Source of the DNA: Telmatospirillum sp.
Lineage (GTDB): Bacteria > Pseudomonadota > Alphaproteobacteria > Rhodospirillales > Magnetospirillaceae
NCBI GenBank assembly: GCA_031291415.1
Contig: JARLJB010000331.1
Location: forward strand, 25,864 to 89,863
Length of the DNA stretch: 64,000 nt
Reading direction: 5' to 3'
Part shown: positions 44,871 to 53,112 of the stretch, one piece after another
How the letters are laid out: each line of letters opens with the position of its first letter
How positions within the stretch are numbered: the stretch's first letter is position 1
The notes under the pieces: generated by a model
What the model saw: only the letters and a program-made list of their open reading frames with translations
The model's database searches: none
Told to the model about the DNA's origin: nothing
Position numbers and translations under genes: made by a program

Positions 44871-45893
44871 TCAGCGGATCGGCATGGCGTACATCAGGCC
44901 GCCCTTGTTCCACAGGTCGTTCAACCCGCGTTCGAGCTTCAGTTTGGAGTCCTTGCCGACATTGCGGTCATAACTTTCACCGTAATTGCCGACCTGCTTG
45001 ATGATGTTGTAGGCCCACTTCTCATCGACGCCGAGGCTCTTGCCCATGCCCGGGGTGACACCCAGCAGGCGTTGGACGTTCGGATCGGCGCTCTTCAACT
45101 CCGCATCGACATTGGCCGAGGTGATGCCATGTTCCTCGGCATCGACCATCGCCTGGAACGCCCATTTGACGAGATTGAACCACTGGTCGTCGCCTTGCCG
45201 GACGGCGGTCGCCAGCGGCTCCTTGGAAATACGTTCCGGCAGAATCACATAGTCGTCGGGAACCGGTGTCTGGTTGGCCCGGATGGCGGCAAGCTGCGAA
45301 CCGTCCGACGTCATGGCGTCGCAACGCCCGGAGATGAACGCGCTGGCCGCCTCTTCGAAGCTTTCGATGGTGACCGGCTTGATATCGAGCTTGTTGGCCC
45401 GGGCGAAATCGGACAGGTTGAGTTCGGTGGTCGTTCCGGTCTGCACGCAGACGGTGGCGCCGTTCAGTTCCTTGGCGGTCTTCACGCCCAGCTTCTTGGC
45501 GACCAGGAACCCCTGGCCGTCATAAAAATCGACGGCGGCGAACAGCAGGCCGTTGGATGCCTCACGGGTCAGGGTCCAGGTCGTGTTGCGCGACAGGAGA
45601 TCGACCTCGCCCGACTGCAAGGCCGGCAGGCGCTGCTGCGCCGACAGCGGAACATAACGGACTTTCTTCGCGTCGCCGAACATCGCCGCCGCGACGGCGC
45701 GACAGACGTCGACGTCAAGGCCGGCCCAATTGCCCTTCTGGTCGGGGGCGCCGAAACCACCGAGCCCGGTATGAACGCCGCAAGCCACCTGTCCCCGGCT
45801 TTTCACCGTATCGAAAGTCTGGCCGGCTTTGGCAACTCCCGCAACCCCACCAACCAGGGTCGCTGCGACAACAAGGGAAAGGATGGCCTTCAT
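44871..45893 (-). CDS. aapJ: General L-amino-acid ABC transporter binding protein
   Basis: A 340-residue periplasmic protein with a clear signal peptide (MKAILSLVVAATLVGGVAGV ending AKA) and AapJ/BztA blocks (SRGQVACGVHTGLGGF, AGLDVDVCRAVAAAMFG, C-terminal VGNYGESYDRNVG). The ATG at 45893 has GGAGGGAA just upstream; the frame continues to 45998 but only with non-signal residues. First gene of aapJQMP. Two orphan paralogues at 33374 and 34630 share its C-terminal motif. Confidence 0.94.
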   Translation of the reverse strand: MKAILSLVVAATLVGGVAGVAKAGQTFDTVKSRGQVACGVHTGLGGFGAPDQKGNWAGLDVDVCRAVAAAMFGDAKKVRYVPLSAQQRLPALQSGEVDLLSRNTTWTLTREASNGLLFAAVDFYDGQGFLVAKKLGVKTAKELNGATVCVQTGTTTELNLSDFARANKLDIKPVTIESFEEAASAFISGRCDAMTSDGSQLAAIRANQTPVPDDYVILPERISKEPLATAVRQGDDQWFNLVKWAFQAMVDAEEHGITSANVDAELKSADPNVQRLLGVTPGMGKSLGVDEKWAYNIIKQVGNYGESYDRNVGKDSKLKLERGLNDLWNKGGLMYAMPIR

Positions 45894-46015
45894 TCGTTGT
45901 TCCCTCCAAGAGAATTTAGGGGAGGACGTCGATGGAAAACGACGTCGGCTTTGCCATGATGACCTGACCGCAGCAGGGTTACAAGAGCCCGCCGCCACAT
46001 ATTAGGCAGATGATT

Positions 46016-46041
46016 CTTTTATAGGCTAAGAGCCTAAAAAT
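46016..46041. terminator. Hairpin with A/T flanks, possible bidirectional terminator or operator
   Basis: TAGGCT and AGCCTA arms (46022-46027, 46031-46036) around AAG, with T-rich sequence on the left and A-rich on the right, so it could end transcripts in either direction. It also resembles the palindrome at 17473 and could instead be an operator 129 bases upstream of aapJ. Confidence 0.35.
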
Positions 46042-46231
46042 TCAGCATTTTCATCAAGGACGTTCTCCGGCGACGATATTTTCATCAGCACGAAACGCGT
46101 TTTACGCGCAGTCGCGACCGTCCACCTGTTCTTGCCGGCCTGGTCCGAAAGGATACCGGCCGTCAAACTGGCAGCATCCTTTCTGGAAACACTCTAAGGG
46201 CCTGTCGCGAAATTATCGCTCCAGGTCCTAA

Positions 46232-46285
46232 GATTCCAGATGACGCCTGCGCTCCGCTCCGGCGGGCTCAAACGCCGCTCGGGCT
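46232..46285 (-). repeat. Dispersed palindromic repeat, copy C (partial)
   Basis: Only the GAGCCCGAGCGGCG core neighbourhood and second stem (GCCCGCCGGAGCGGAGC) are present, read on the minus strand. The TGGCACG stem is missing and is replaced by an unrelated hairpin at 46285-46325. Confidence 0.65.
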
Positions 46286-46325
46286 TAGGGCCTGTTGGAT
46301 TCGGCAATTTATCAACAGGCCCTAA
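46285..46325. repeat. Long hairpin at the 3' end of the oxidoreductase gene
   Basis: Thirteen-base arms TTAGGGCCTGTTG (46285-46297) and its complement (46313-46325) around a 15-base loop. The stop codon TAG of the flavin oxidoreductase (46322-46324) lies in the right arm. No T-run follows, so simple intrinsic termination is doubtful. Confidence 0.6.
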
Positions 46326-47440
46326 TCCAGCAATTTCGCGCCTTCCCACAACTTCGGCTGGGCCCGTAAATATTGCGGCGGGTAGGGAGCCGACACGCCA
46401 AGCGTTTCGGCTGCATGCCAAACCCAGCGCGGATCGTGGAGGAACGCCCGCCCCAAGGCGACAAGATCGGCCTGTCCTTTGGCAAGGATCGTTTCCGCCT
46501 GGCGGGCGCCGGCAATCATGCCGACCGCCCGCGTCAAGATACCGGTTTCCCGACGGATGCGAGCCGCCAAGTCGACCTGATAGCCGGGTCCGACCGGAAC
46601 TTTTGCATTGGGCGCCATGCCGCCGGAGGAAACGCATACATAGTCGACGCCCTCGGCCTTGCAGGCGGCGACAAAGACCACGGCCTCGTCGACGGAAAAA
46701 CCACCCTCGACCCAATCGGTCGCGCTGATGCGGATGCCGAGCGGTTTCCCAGCCGGCCAGGTTCGCCGTACGGCCCGGATCACCTCAAGCGGGAAACGCA
46801 TTCTTCCGTCGAGCGATCCGCCATAGACATCTTTGCGGTGGTTCGCCAAAGGCGACAGGAACTGATGCAGCAGATAGCCATGGGCGGCGTGCACCTCAAC
46901 CGCGTCCAATCCAGCGCGGTCGGCCCGCGCTGCCGCCTCGGCGAAGGCATGCCGCAGGCGATCCAGATCGTAAGCCCCTATCTCGGCGGGGATTGGCCAA
47001 TCGGCGTCGAATGGAATCGCCGAAGGACCAATTGTCTGCCAGGCGCCGCCGGCAGCCGACAGGGGACCACGCCCCTCCCAGGGGCGCTGGGTCGAGGCCT
47101 TGCGACCGGCATGCCCGATCTGCACGGCGATTTTTGCATTGCCAAAATGTTTGATGGTTCGGACCAGATGCGCGAACGCCACCTCGCATTCGTCGGAATA
47201 GAGACCGAGACAGGCCGGAGTGATCCGCCCTTCCGGCTCGACCGCGGTTGCCTCGATGACCACCATCCCCGGTCCGGACGCGACCAGGCTGCCGTAATGC
47301 TGAAGATGCCAATCTTGGACGATGCCATTGACGGCACTGTACTGACACATTGGGGCAACCACGATACGGTTGGCGAATGTTTCGTCGCGCACCGTCAGCG
47401 GCTCGAACAAATGAACCGAAGCGACCACAGAAGCGACCAT
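46322..47440 (-). CDS. Old-yellow-enzyme family NADH:flavin oxidoreductase (YqjM-like)
   Basis: A 372-residue FMN-dependent TIM-barrel enzyme. YqjM-type features are the active-site Cys in PMCQYSAVNG, the substrate-binding HAGRKAS, HAAHGYLLHQFLSP and YGGSLDGRMRF. It probably reduces activated C=C bonds of enones or quinones. The ATG at 47440 is used because GAGGAG lies 9 bases upstream; the longer reading to 47479 has no Shine-Dalgarno. The surrounding pirin, LysR and hydroquinone reductase genes suggest an electrophile or quinone detoxification role. Confidence 0.92.
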   Translation of the reverse strand: MVASVVASVHLFEPLTVRDETFANRIVVAPMCQYSAVNGIVQDWHLQHYGSLVASGPGMVVIEATAVEPEGRITPACLGLYSDECEVAFAHLVRTIKHFGNAKIAVQIGHAGRKASTQRPWEGRGPLSAAGGAWQTIGPSAIPFDADWPIPAEIGAYDLDRLRHAFAEAAARADRAGLDAVEVHAAHGYLLHQFLSPLANHRKDVYGGSLDGRMRFPLEVIRAVRRTWPAGKPLGIRISATDWVEGGFSVDEAVVFVAACKAEGVDYVCVSSGGMAPNAKVPVGPGYQVDLAARIRRETGILTRAVGMIAGARQAETILAKGQADLVALGRAFLHDPRWVWHAAETLGVSAPYPPQYLRAQPKLWEGAKLLD

Positions 47441-47796
47441 AAATGCGCACTCCTCTCTCGGCATGCTGTTGTGCGGCATGATAGCCCCCGAGGAAGACCG
47501 ACGCGAGCGGCAAGACCAACGCCGGAGTCGCCAAACGCCTTGATTTCACAGGAAAAAACCGCAAATTATCTACTCTGGGTTGATTTATAATAATCAGCAA
47601 ATTCCAAAAGGACGCCGATTGCATACTCGAGCATTCGAGTCGGTCGACATTATGAGATTCCTTACAAACTTTTCAGGAACTAGATGAAACTTTTCATGAA
47701 TCTGAAAAGGAATCGTTACAGCAATTCCCGGTGCTCGAAACCGATCGCCGCTCTGCCGTTTTGACGCGCCGAAGGGCGCGCATCCGACACCAATCA
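47441..47796. other. Gene-free stretch with tandem direct repeats
   Basis: 356 bases between the oxidoreductase start and the pirin stop. AAACTTTTCAGGAA at 47666-47679 is repeated as AAACTTTTCATGAA at 47687-47700, exactly 21 bases (two helical turns) apart, as tandem regulator sites often are. An inverted CTCGA/TCGAG pair lies near 47626-47639. No gene seen. Confidence 0.55.
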
Positions 47797-48498
47797 TCAA
47801 GCCAGGTCGAAAAGCAGAAACTCGCTCGACCGGTCGGCGACGATCGCAAGCGCTTCGACCTGCTCCGCCGCCAGCCCATCGCCATCGCCGATCGGTTGGC
47901 CATTCACCGTCACCAGCCCCCGGACCATTTGAATCCACGCCCCTCGTCCCGGTCTCAGAGCAAAATCGATCCGGGCGCCGCTCTCGAGAATCGAGGCATA
48001 AAGATCGACATCCTGATGCACAGTCAGGGCACCATTCCGGCCATCGGCCGTGACAATCGGACAGAGGCGGTTTTTCTTTTCCTCGTCGGAGAACAACTTC
48101 TGCTCGTAATTGGGAACGAGCCCTTCGGCAGCGGGAAGAAGCCAGATCTGCAGCAGCTTGACCCGGTTGTCGCGCGATGGGTTGGATTCCGAATGCCGAA
48201 TGCCGGTACCTGCCGACATCCGCTGAACCTCGCCGGGATGAATAACCGAATGCTCGCCCATGCTGTCACGGTGTTCGAGAGCCCCGTCGATCACATAGGT
48301 GACGATCTCCATGTCATGGTGCCCATGCGTCCCGAAGCCGGTCGCCGGGGCGATAACGTCCTCGTTGATGACGCGAAGCGCGCGAAAGCCCATATGCAGG
48401 GGGTCGAAATAGTGCGCGAAGGAAAAACTATGATGGGTGTCGAGCCATCCGTGATCGGCGTGGCCGCGCTCGGCCGAAGGACGAACTGTCATGGTCAT
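47797..48498 (-). CDS. Pirin family protein (YhhW-like quercetinase)
   Basis: A 233-residue bicupin. The N-terminal cupin has the metal-binding GTHGHHDMEIVTYV block and the conserved RVINEDVIAPATGFG, and MSAGTGIRHSE follows; the pattern closely follows E. coli YhhW, which cleaves quercetin. AGGAGA precedes the ATG at 48498. It is divergent from the LysR gene over a 121-base gap with an inverted-repeat operator, an arrangement frequent for pirin genes controlled by LysR proteins. Confidence 0.92.
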   Translation of the reverse strand: MTMTVRPSAERGHADHGWLDTHHSFSFAHYFDPLHMGFRALRVINEDVIAPATGFGTHGHHDMEIVTYVIDGALEHRDSMGEHSVIHPGEVQRMSAGTGIRHSESNPSRDNRVKLLQIWLLPAAEGLVPNYEQKLFSDEEKKNRLCPIVTADGRNGALTVHQDVDLYASILESGARIDFALRPGRGAWIQMVRGLVTVNGQPIGDGDGLAAEQVEALAIVADRSSEFLLFDLA

Positions 48499-48566
48499 CT
48501 GCGTCTCCTGGTGTTCTCTTAAGACCTAATCCCATCGCGTTATCCGGAACAATCTGCTGAAAATGA

Positions 48567-48599
48567 ACTATACTGTTGCAAAATATGGCACAATATAGT
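48567..48599. promoter_or_regulatory. LysR-type operator candidate between pirin and LysR genes
   Basis: Inverted repeat ACTATACTGT (48567-48576) and ACAATATAGT (48590-48599), 9 of 10 bases complementary, with a 13-base spacer. It sits 20 bases before the LysR start and 68 bases before the pirin start, fitting an autoregulatory, divergently acting LysR site. Confidence 0.6.
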
Positions 48600-48619
48600 G
48601 CACCTCGGGGGAGAGCATC

Positions 48620-49531
48620 TTGGATCGTCTTGACAGCATGGAAGCCTTCGTCCGCGTTGCCGAAAGCCACAGCTTTTCGGAAGCGGCGCGACGTCTGCAG
48701 CTTTCTAAATCCGTGATCAGCCGCCAGGTCTCGGCGCTCGAAACGCAACTGGGCGCCCGGTTATTTCATCGCACGACGCGCAGCCTGTCACTGACCGAAG
48801 TCGGACAGGCCTATTTCGAACGCTGTTCGCGCATTCTCTCCGAGATCGAGGAAGCCAATCTGTCGGTCAGCAGTCTGCAATCAACGCCGCGCGGCAAGCT
48901 TCGCGTCAATGCACCGATGAGTTTCGGCATTTTGCATCTGGCCCCCCTGCTGCCAGGTTTTCTCGATCGTTTCCCTGATATCGATATCGACATGGTGATG
49001 AACGACCGATTCGTCAGCCTGGTCGACGAGGGGTTCGATGTTGCCGTGCGGATCGGCAAACTGGAAGATTCCAGTCTGATCGCCCGCCAGCTGGCGCCGG
49101 CCCGCAAGGTCGTCTGCGCCAGTCCGGCATATCTGGCGCGCCATGGAACGCCCCAGACGCCCGACGACCTTTTGCAGCATTGCTGCCTGACCTACAGCAA
49201 CCGAACCTCTCCGGAGGAATGGCTGTTTGTCGCGCCGGATGGCCACCGGTGGTCGGTCGAGGTGACCGGGCGGCTGCGCGTCAACAACGGTGATGTCCTG
49301 CGCGAAGCCGCTTTGGGCGACGCCGGCGTCATCATCATTCCCAGTTTCATCGTCGGGCGCGATCTGCAGGCTGGAACCCTGGTTTCCCTGCTCGCCGATT
49401 TTGTGCCCCAGGATCTGGCCATCCACGCGGTTTATCCGCACAACCGCCATTTGTCGCCGAAGGTCCGCGCCTTCGTCGATTTCCTGATCGAACACTTCGG
49501 TCCGCGCCCCTATTGGGATCTGGTCGAATAA
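48620..49531 (+). CDS. LysR-family transcriptional regulator
   Basis: A 303-residue regulator. The winged-helix N-terminus (MDRLDSMEAFVRVAESHSF then AARRLQLSKSVISRQVSALE) is followed by a periplasmic-binding-like effector domain (about residues 90-295). The start is a TTG at 48620 with GGGGGAGAG 5 bases upstream; the MDRLDSMEAF opening is standard in this subgroup, whereas the ATG at 48638 would remove it. Divergent from pirin, and 121 bases ahead of the hydroquinone reductase gene, so both are likely targets. The inducer may be an aromatic or quinone. Confidence 0.93.
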   Translation: MDRLDSMEAFVRVAESHSFSEAARRLQLSKSVISRQVSALETQLGARLFHRTTRSLSLTEVGQAYFERCSRILSEIEEANLSVSSLQSTPRGKLRVNAPMSFGILHLAPLLPGFLDRFPDIDIDMVMNDRFVSLVDEGFDVAVRIGKLEDSSLIARQLAPARKVVCASPAYLARHGTPQTPDDLLQHCCLTYSNRTSPEEWLFVAPDGHRWSVEVTGRLRVNNGDVLREAALGDAGVIIIPSFIVGRDLQAGTLVSLLADFVPQDLAIHAVYPHNRHLSPKVRAFVDFLIEHFGPRPYWDLVE

Positions 49532-49652
49532 CCTCTGTTCCGCAAGTCGCAACGATGTTTTGCCGACACGGCCGATTGCCGTCGGCGACGGCTCCGGCCG
49601 AAGATAGGCCCCCGGATCTCTTACCGGACGTATCGATGGCCGAGGGCGGAAA

Positions 49653-50609
49653 ATGGGACTGATGGTTGACGGAGAATGGCACGACGCGTGGTACGACACG
49701 TCCTCGACCGGCGGTCGCTTCGAGCGTCCCGAGACACGCTTTCGCAACAGAATCGGCGTTGATCCGGCCTTTCCGGCCGAAGCTGGTCGTTACCACCTTT
49801 ACGTGTCTTACGCCTGTCCATGGGCGCACCGCGCGCTCATCTACCGAAAACTGAAGGGCCTTGAAGACACCATCACCGTCAGTGTCGTCGATCCCCTGAT
49901 GCGGGGGGATGGTTGGGTTTTGGGCGAAGATGCCGACCCGGTCAACCATGCCCGGTTCCTCTGGCAGATCTATCGGCAGGCCGACCGCAACTACAACGGA
50001 CGGGTCACCGTGCCGGTGCTGTGGGACAAGATCGGCAAGACCATCGTCAACAACGAATCATCGGAAATCATCCGCATGTTCGACACCGGCTTTGGCCCCC
50101 TGGCCCGTGGGCCGGTATTCTGTCCGGAGTATCGGCGGGCGGAAATCGACGCCCTGAACGCTGAGATTTATGCCAACATCAACAACGGCGTCTATCGTGC
50201 CGGTTTTGCCACGACGCAGGCGGCCTATGACGAAGCCTTCGACAGACTTTTCGCCACCCTCGACAGCCTGGAGGACCGGCTGCGGCAGACGCCCTTCCTG
50301 CTGGGCGACGAGGTGACCGAAGCGGACTGGCGACTTTTCACCACACTGGTCCGTTTCGACGCCGTCTATCATGGCCATTTCAAATGCAACCGGCAGCGCC
50401 TCATCGATTTCCCGGAACTCTGGGACTTCACCCGCACGCTTTTCCAGATCGACGGCATCGCCGCCACCGTGCACTTCGACCACATCAAACGTCACTATTA
50501 TGGCAGCCACCAGACCATCAATCCCTCCGGCATCGTACCGAAGGGACCGGCGATCGACTTTCTGGCGCCAACCCGCAGACCTGTTCCGAACATCGCCGGT
50601 ATTCAGTGA
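49653..50609 (+). CDS. yqjG: Glutathionyl-hydroquinone reductase (YqjG-like)
   Basis: A 318-residue omega/xi-class GST. The catalytic Cys55 lies in YACPWAHRALIYRKL, the N-terminal extension has RFERPETRFRNRIG, and the C-terminal domain has GDEVTEADWRLFTTLVRFD and the conserved YYGSH. It removes glutathione from glutathionyl-hydroquinones formed during quinone turnover. A GAGGGCGGAA Shine-Dalgarno precedes the ATG. In E. coli yqjG also lies near a LysR gene and a pirin-like gene, supporting a shared quinone-stress role. Confidence 0.93.
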   Translation: MGLMVDGEWHDAWYDTSSTGGRFERPETRFRNRIGVDPAFPAEAGRYHLYVSYACPWAHRALIYRKLKGLEDTITVSVVDPLMRGDGWVLGEDADPVNHARFLWQIYRQADRNYNGRVTVPVLWDKIGKTIVNNESSEIIRMFDTGFGPLARGPVFCPEYRRAEIDALNAEIYANINNGVYRAGFATTQAAYDEAFDRLFATLDSLEDRLRQTPFLLGDEVTEADWRLFTTLVRFDAVYHGHFKCNRQRLIDFPELWDFTRTLFQIDGIAATVHFDHIKRHYYGSHQTINPSGIVPKGPAIDFLAPTRRPVPNIAGIQ

Positions 50610-50848
50610 TTTATCATAATAATCAATATGATAGGTTCGAAATTGGAACATTTGTCGGCGTAGCTGACGAAGGATAGGCTTTGCCAATGCGATCTTGTCT
50701 GCCAAACTAAGGTTTGCCGTCGGCTGACCAAGAGGTTTGCCATGCTAGATCGACCAGCCTTTGTTCCGCTTACCAACGCGGCTGTGTCCGTCCTGCCATC
50801 CGACAGGACAGCGGCGTTTGTTACCGGAATGCTTCACGCGAGACGATC

Positions 50849-51550
50849 GTGAGGGAGCATTCTCAGGGACGGATTGCCTGCAGCGCTTTCGACAATCCGG
50901 TCCGCCATTTCGATCGACTGCGGCGACGATTGGTGCCGCGGTTCGATGATTTCTTCGGCAGCGTTCTTGAACTGCTGGAGGACAATCTGTTCGACGAGCG
51001 GCTCCATTTTCTCGATCTCGGGGCTGGCACCGGCCTGCTGTCGGAACTGGTCCTCGATCGATTTCCGCAGTCCACCCTGACGGCTGTCGATGTCTCCGAC
51101 TCGATGGCCGAACAGGCGCGCTTGCGCCTCGCCCGCTTCACCGACCGTGTCAGAATCCATATTGCCGACTACACGCGCATTCCCCTGCCCTCCCCCGTCG
51201 ACGCGGTGATTTCCGCCTTGTCCATCCACCATCTGCCGGACGACGAGAAACGCAATCTGTTCCGGCGCGTTTTCGACGCCCTGCAACCGGGAGGACTGTT
51301 CATCAATGCCGATCAGTCGTTAGGACCGACGCCTGTTGCCGAACAGGTTTACCATGCCCGTTGGCTGGCCGACGTCAAGGCGTCGGCTTTGGCGGAAACG
51401 GAATTGGCCACCGCCTTGGAACGCTCGACACGGGACCGTAACGCCCCGATGGGCGACCAAGTGACGTGGCTCTACGAGGCCGGTTTCGCGATTGCCGATG
51501 TGGCATGGAAACGCTACCGCTTTACGGTATTCTGGGCTCGCAAGAGTTAG
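50849..51550 (+). CDS. Class I SAM-dependent methyltransferase
   Basis: A 233-residue methyltransferase: motif I LDLGAGTGLLSELVL, acidic end of beta-2 in TAVDVSDSMAEQAR, motif IV VDAVISALSIHHLPDDEK and a typical FDALQPGGLFINAD. The substrate is unknown. A GTG at 50849 is the most plausible start; an in-frame ATG at 50714 would add 45 residues with no family resemblance, and the start is therefore uncertain. A dispersed repeat follows the stop by 50 bases. Confidence 0.85.
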   Translation: MREHSQGRIACSAFDNPVRHFDRLRRRLVPRFDDFFGSVLELLEDNLFDERLHFLDLGAGTGLLSELVLDRFPQSTLTAVDVSDSMAEQARLRLARFTDRVRIHIADYTRIPLPSPVDAVISALSIHHLPDDEKRNLFRRVFDALQPGGLFINADQSLGPTPVAEQVYHARWLADVKASALAETELATALERSTRDRNAPMGDQVTWLYEAGFAIADVAWKRYRFTVFWARKS

Positions 51551-51600
51551 CGCGATGTGACCTTTGGGGTGAATTGATTTCGCAGGGATGGCGCCTCACA

Positions 51601-51678
51601 TCTAGTGGCACGTTTCATCTTAACTGAAACGTGCCATAGGGCCCGAGCGGCGCCTCTCGCCCGCCGGAACCGGAGGCA
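51601..51678 (+). repeat. Dispersed palindromic repeat, copy D
   Basis: About 78 bases on the plus strand: TAGTGGCACGTTTCATC stem closed by GATGAAA-type complement, then GGCCCGAGCGGCG, then GCCGGAACCGGAGGC. The leading TAG lies downstream of the methyltransferase stop, so here it is not used as a stop codon. Confidence 0.8.
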
Positions 51679-51725
51679 ACACATAGGCTAGTGGGACGTC
51701 CAGAAAACACTGTGGAGTTCGCACC

Positions 51726-52121
51726 ATGACCCCAATTCGTTCGGCCATGATATCCCTGACCGTGGCAGGTATCCTGTTGACCGGTGCAACCGCGCAGGGC
51801 GCCGATCTATCCAAGGAGCTGGGCACAGCGATCACACATGCCGGGTTGGCCGTGGGATCGGCTGATCTGAAACTCGTGCAAACCCACCTTCACCACGTGG
51901 TCAACTGCCTGGTCGGTCCCGGCGGCAACGGGTTCGATGCCAGTCAGGCCAATCCCTGCAAAGACCAAGGCAGTGGAGCGATCCCCGACGCGCCGCCGGA
52001 TAAGACGAAAGTACTGCAGACGGCCCTGACCAGCGCCCAGGAAGGCTTGGCGACGACAAATTTCGACAAGGCCAAGGAAAAAGCCACGGAAACCCAGGCA
52101 GCCCTTAAGAGGGCGCAGTAA
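51726..52121 (+). CDS. Small secreted protein of unknown function
   Basis: A 131-residue protein with an N-terminal signal peptide (MISLTVAGILLTGATAQG then AD), a His-rich segment (TLHLHH-type reading THLHHVVNCLVG) and two Cys (about residues 60 and 80) that could form a disulfide, followed by an Ala/Lys-rich helical tail. A GGAG sequence precedes the ATG. No family recognised; probably periplasmic. Confidence 0.7.
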   Translation: MTPIRSAMISLTVAGILLTGATAQGADLSKELGTAITHAGLAVGSADLKLVQTHLHHVVNCLVGPGGNGFDASQANPCKDQGSGAIPDAPPDKTKVLQTALTSAQEGLATTNFDKAKEKATETQAALKRAQ

Positions 52122-52246
52122 CCGACCTGCACCGAGGCCGCCCTCCGCAGCTTGATTGGCCCCCTAACGCTCGACCGCGGCCGGAATGTCCGCGGGGGCG
52201 GCATGCGTCAGATGTGACGCACGCCGCCAAAAAAAACAAATTGTCA

Positions 52247-52274
52247 GTAGCGCCGGCATCCCTGCCGGTGCTGC
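52247..52274 (+). repeat. Half copy of the REP-like repeat seen at 25107
   Basis: GTAGCGCCGGCATCCCTGCC continuing GGTGCTGC differs from an arm of the 25107-25193 element by a few bases. The inverse arm is absent. Just upstream (52197-52229) is an unrelated 14-bp hairpin with an A-run after it. Confidence 0.55.
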
Positions 52275-52307
52275 TCGTGTTTCATCCGGGACGGGGTCGG
52301 CCGAACT

Positions 52308-52964
52308 CTAATGGCCGAGGATGAAATTCCGCGTCATTCGCCCCAAAGCAAAGCTGAAATTACTGCGTCGCTGGGATCTGGGCGGGGTGGCGTTTCTCGC
52401 CGCTCCCTGATCCCCACTATCGTTGGCATTCACCTCCACCTTGGCCCCGCTTTCGGCGATATAGACATTGTTGGTCTTGGCGCTCAATTGCAGCGCAATT
52501 CCCCGCTTGGCCAGATCCTGTTCAACCGTGGAAAAATCGCGGGAGGAGGTTTCGGCGCCAGCGGCACGCACCGACGACAGGAACGCCGCCATTCGCTGCA
52601 AGTCGGACACCGGCATCGCCTCGATTCTGGTCCGGAACGCGGCTTCATCGATTGGCAGAGACGAACGCCCGCCATGATCGGGATCGCGGACCAGCAATCC
52701 CAGCAGAGCCTGTCTTGCCCTCTCGCCGGTCAGGCGATCTTTTCCCTGTGGCGCTGCCTGCCGATTCGGCGGAGGTGGCGAAGCGCCGCCAACTCTTTCG
52801 CGCCGCAGGGCACGAACCGCCATGAGCAGTGTCTCCTTTTCGGAAATTCGCGCGAGGTGCGCCTTTCCTTGCATATGCTCGGCCCGACGAACGGCGAATC
52901 CCTTGCCGCCGTCTTCGTAGTAACGCCACAAGGAGTGATCAATAACCGGCAATTCCTGTGCCAT
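52308..52964 (-). CDS. Hypothetical protein
   Basis: A 218-residue protein not assigned to a family. It begins MAQELPVIDHSLWRYYEDGGKGFAVRRAE (conserved-looking W/Y/R pattern), has a Pro/Gly-rich low-complexity centre (about residues 85-110) and a charged C-terminal tail. The minus frame is preferred to the overlapping plus frame (52311-53036) because it carries a plausible start near 52964 and a protein-like, not arginine/glycine-skewed, composition. Whether it is expressed is unknown. Confidence 0.5.
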   Translation of the reverse strand: MAQELPVIDHSLWRYYEDGGKGFAVRRAEHMQGKAHLARISEKETLLMAVRALRRERVGGASPPPPNRQAAPQGKDRLTGERARQALLGLLVRDPDHGGRSSLPIDEAAFRTRIEAMPVSDLQRMAAFLSSVRAAGAETSSRDFSTVEQDLAKRGIALQLSAKTNNVYIAESGAKVEVNANDSGDQGAARNATPPRSQRRSNFSFALGRMTRNFILGH

Positions 52965-53112
52965 GACCATACGACTTATCCCTCACTATCGCCTTGTATC
53001 GATTCTCGGCGATTGGAGCCGATCACCGTCCCTTGATCGACGATGGTTGCGATTGTCTCGTTTTCGGATACAGTTTGTCAACATCCATGGCACTTGCGAG
53101 AAAGGCATCGAA

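Larger units (their letters stand above)
45894..46321. other. Gene-free stretch upstream of aapJ
   Basis: 428 bases with no gene. It holds the aapJ promoter region, an A/T-flanked hairpin at 46016-46041, a partial dispersed repeat at 46232-46285 and a long hairpin at 46285-46325. An AGGGCCTGT segment at 46197-46205 and again at 46287-46295 looks like paired ends of a small decayed element. Confidence 0.6.

Noticed and set aside
43977..45959. 660-codon plus-strand open frame opposite aapQ and aapJ
   Set aside because: Covers two well-supported aap genes antisense and has shadow-like composition.
52197..52240. Hairpin followed by an A-run as an intrinsic terminator
   Set aside because: For the plus-strand gene it lacks the needed T-run after the hairpin, and for the minus-strand gene the T-run comes before the hairpin.
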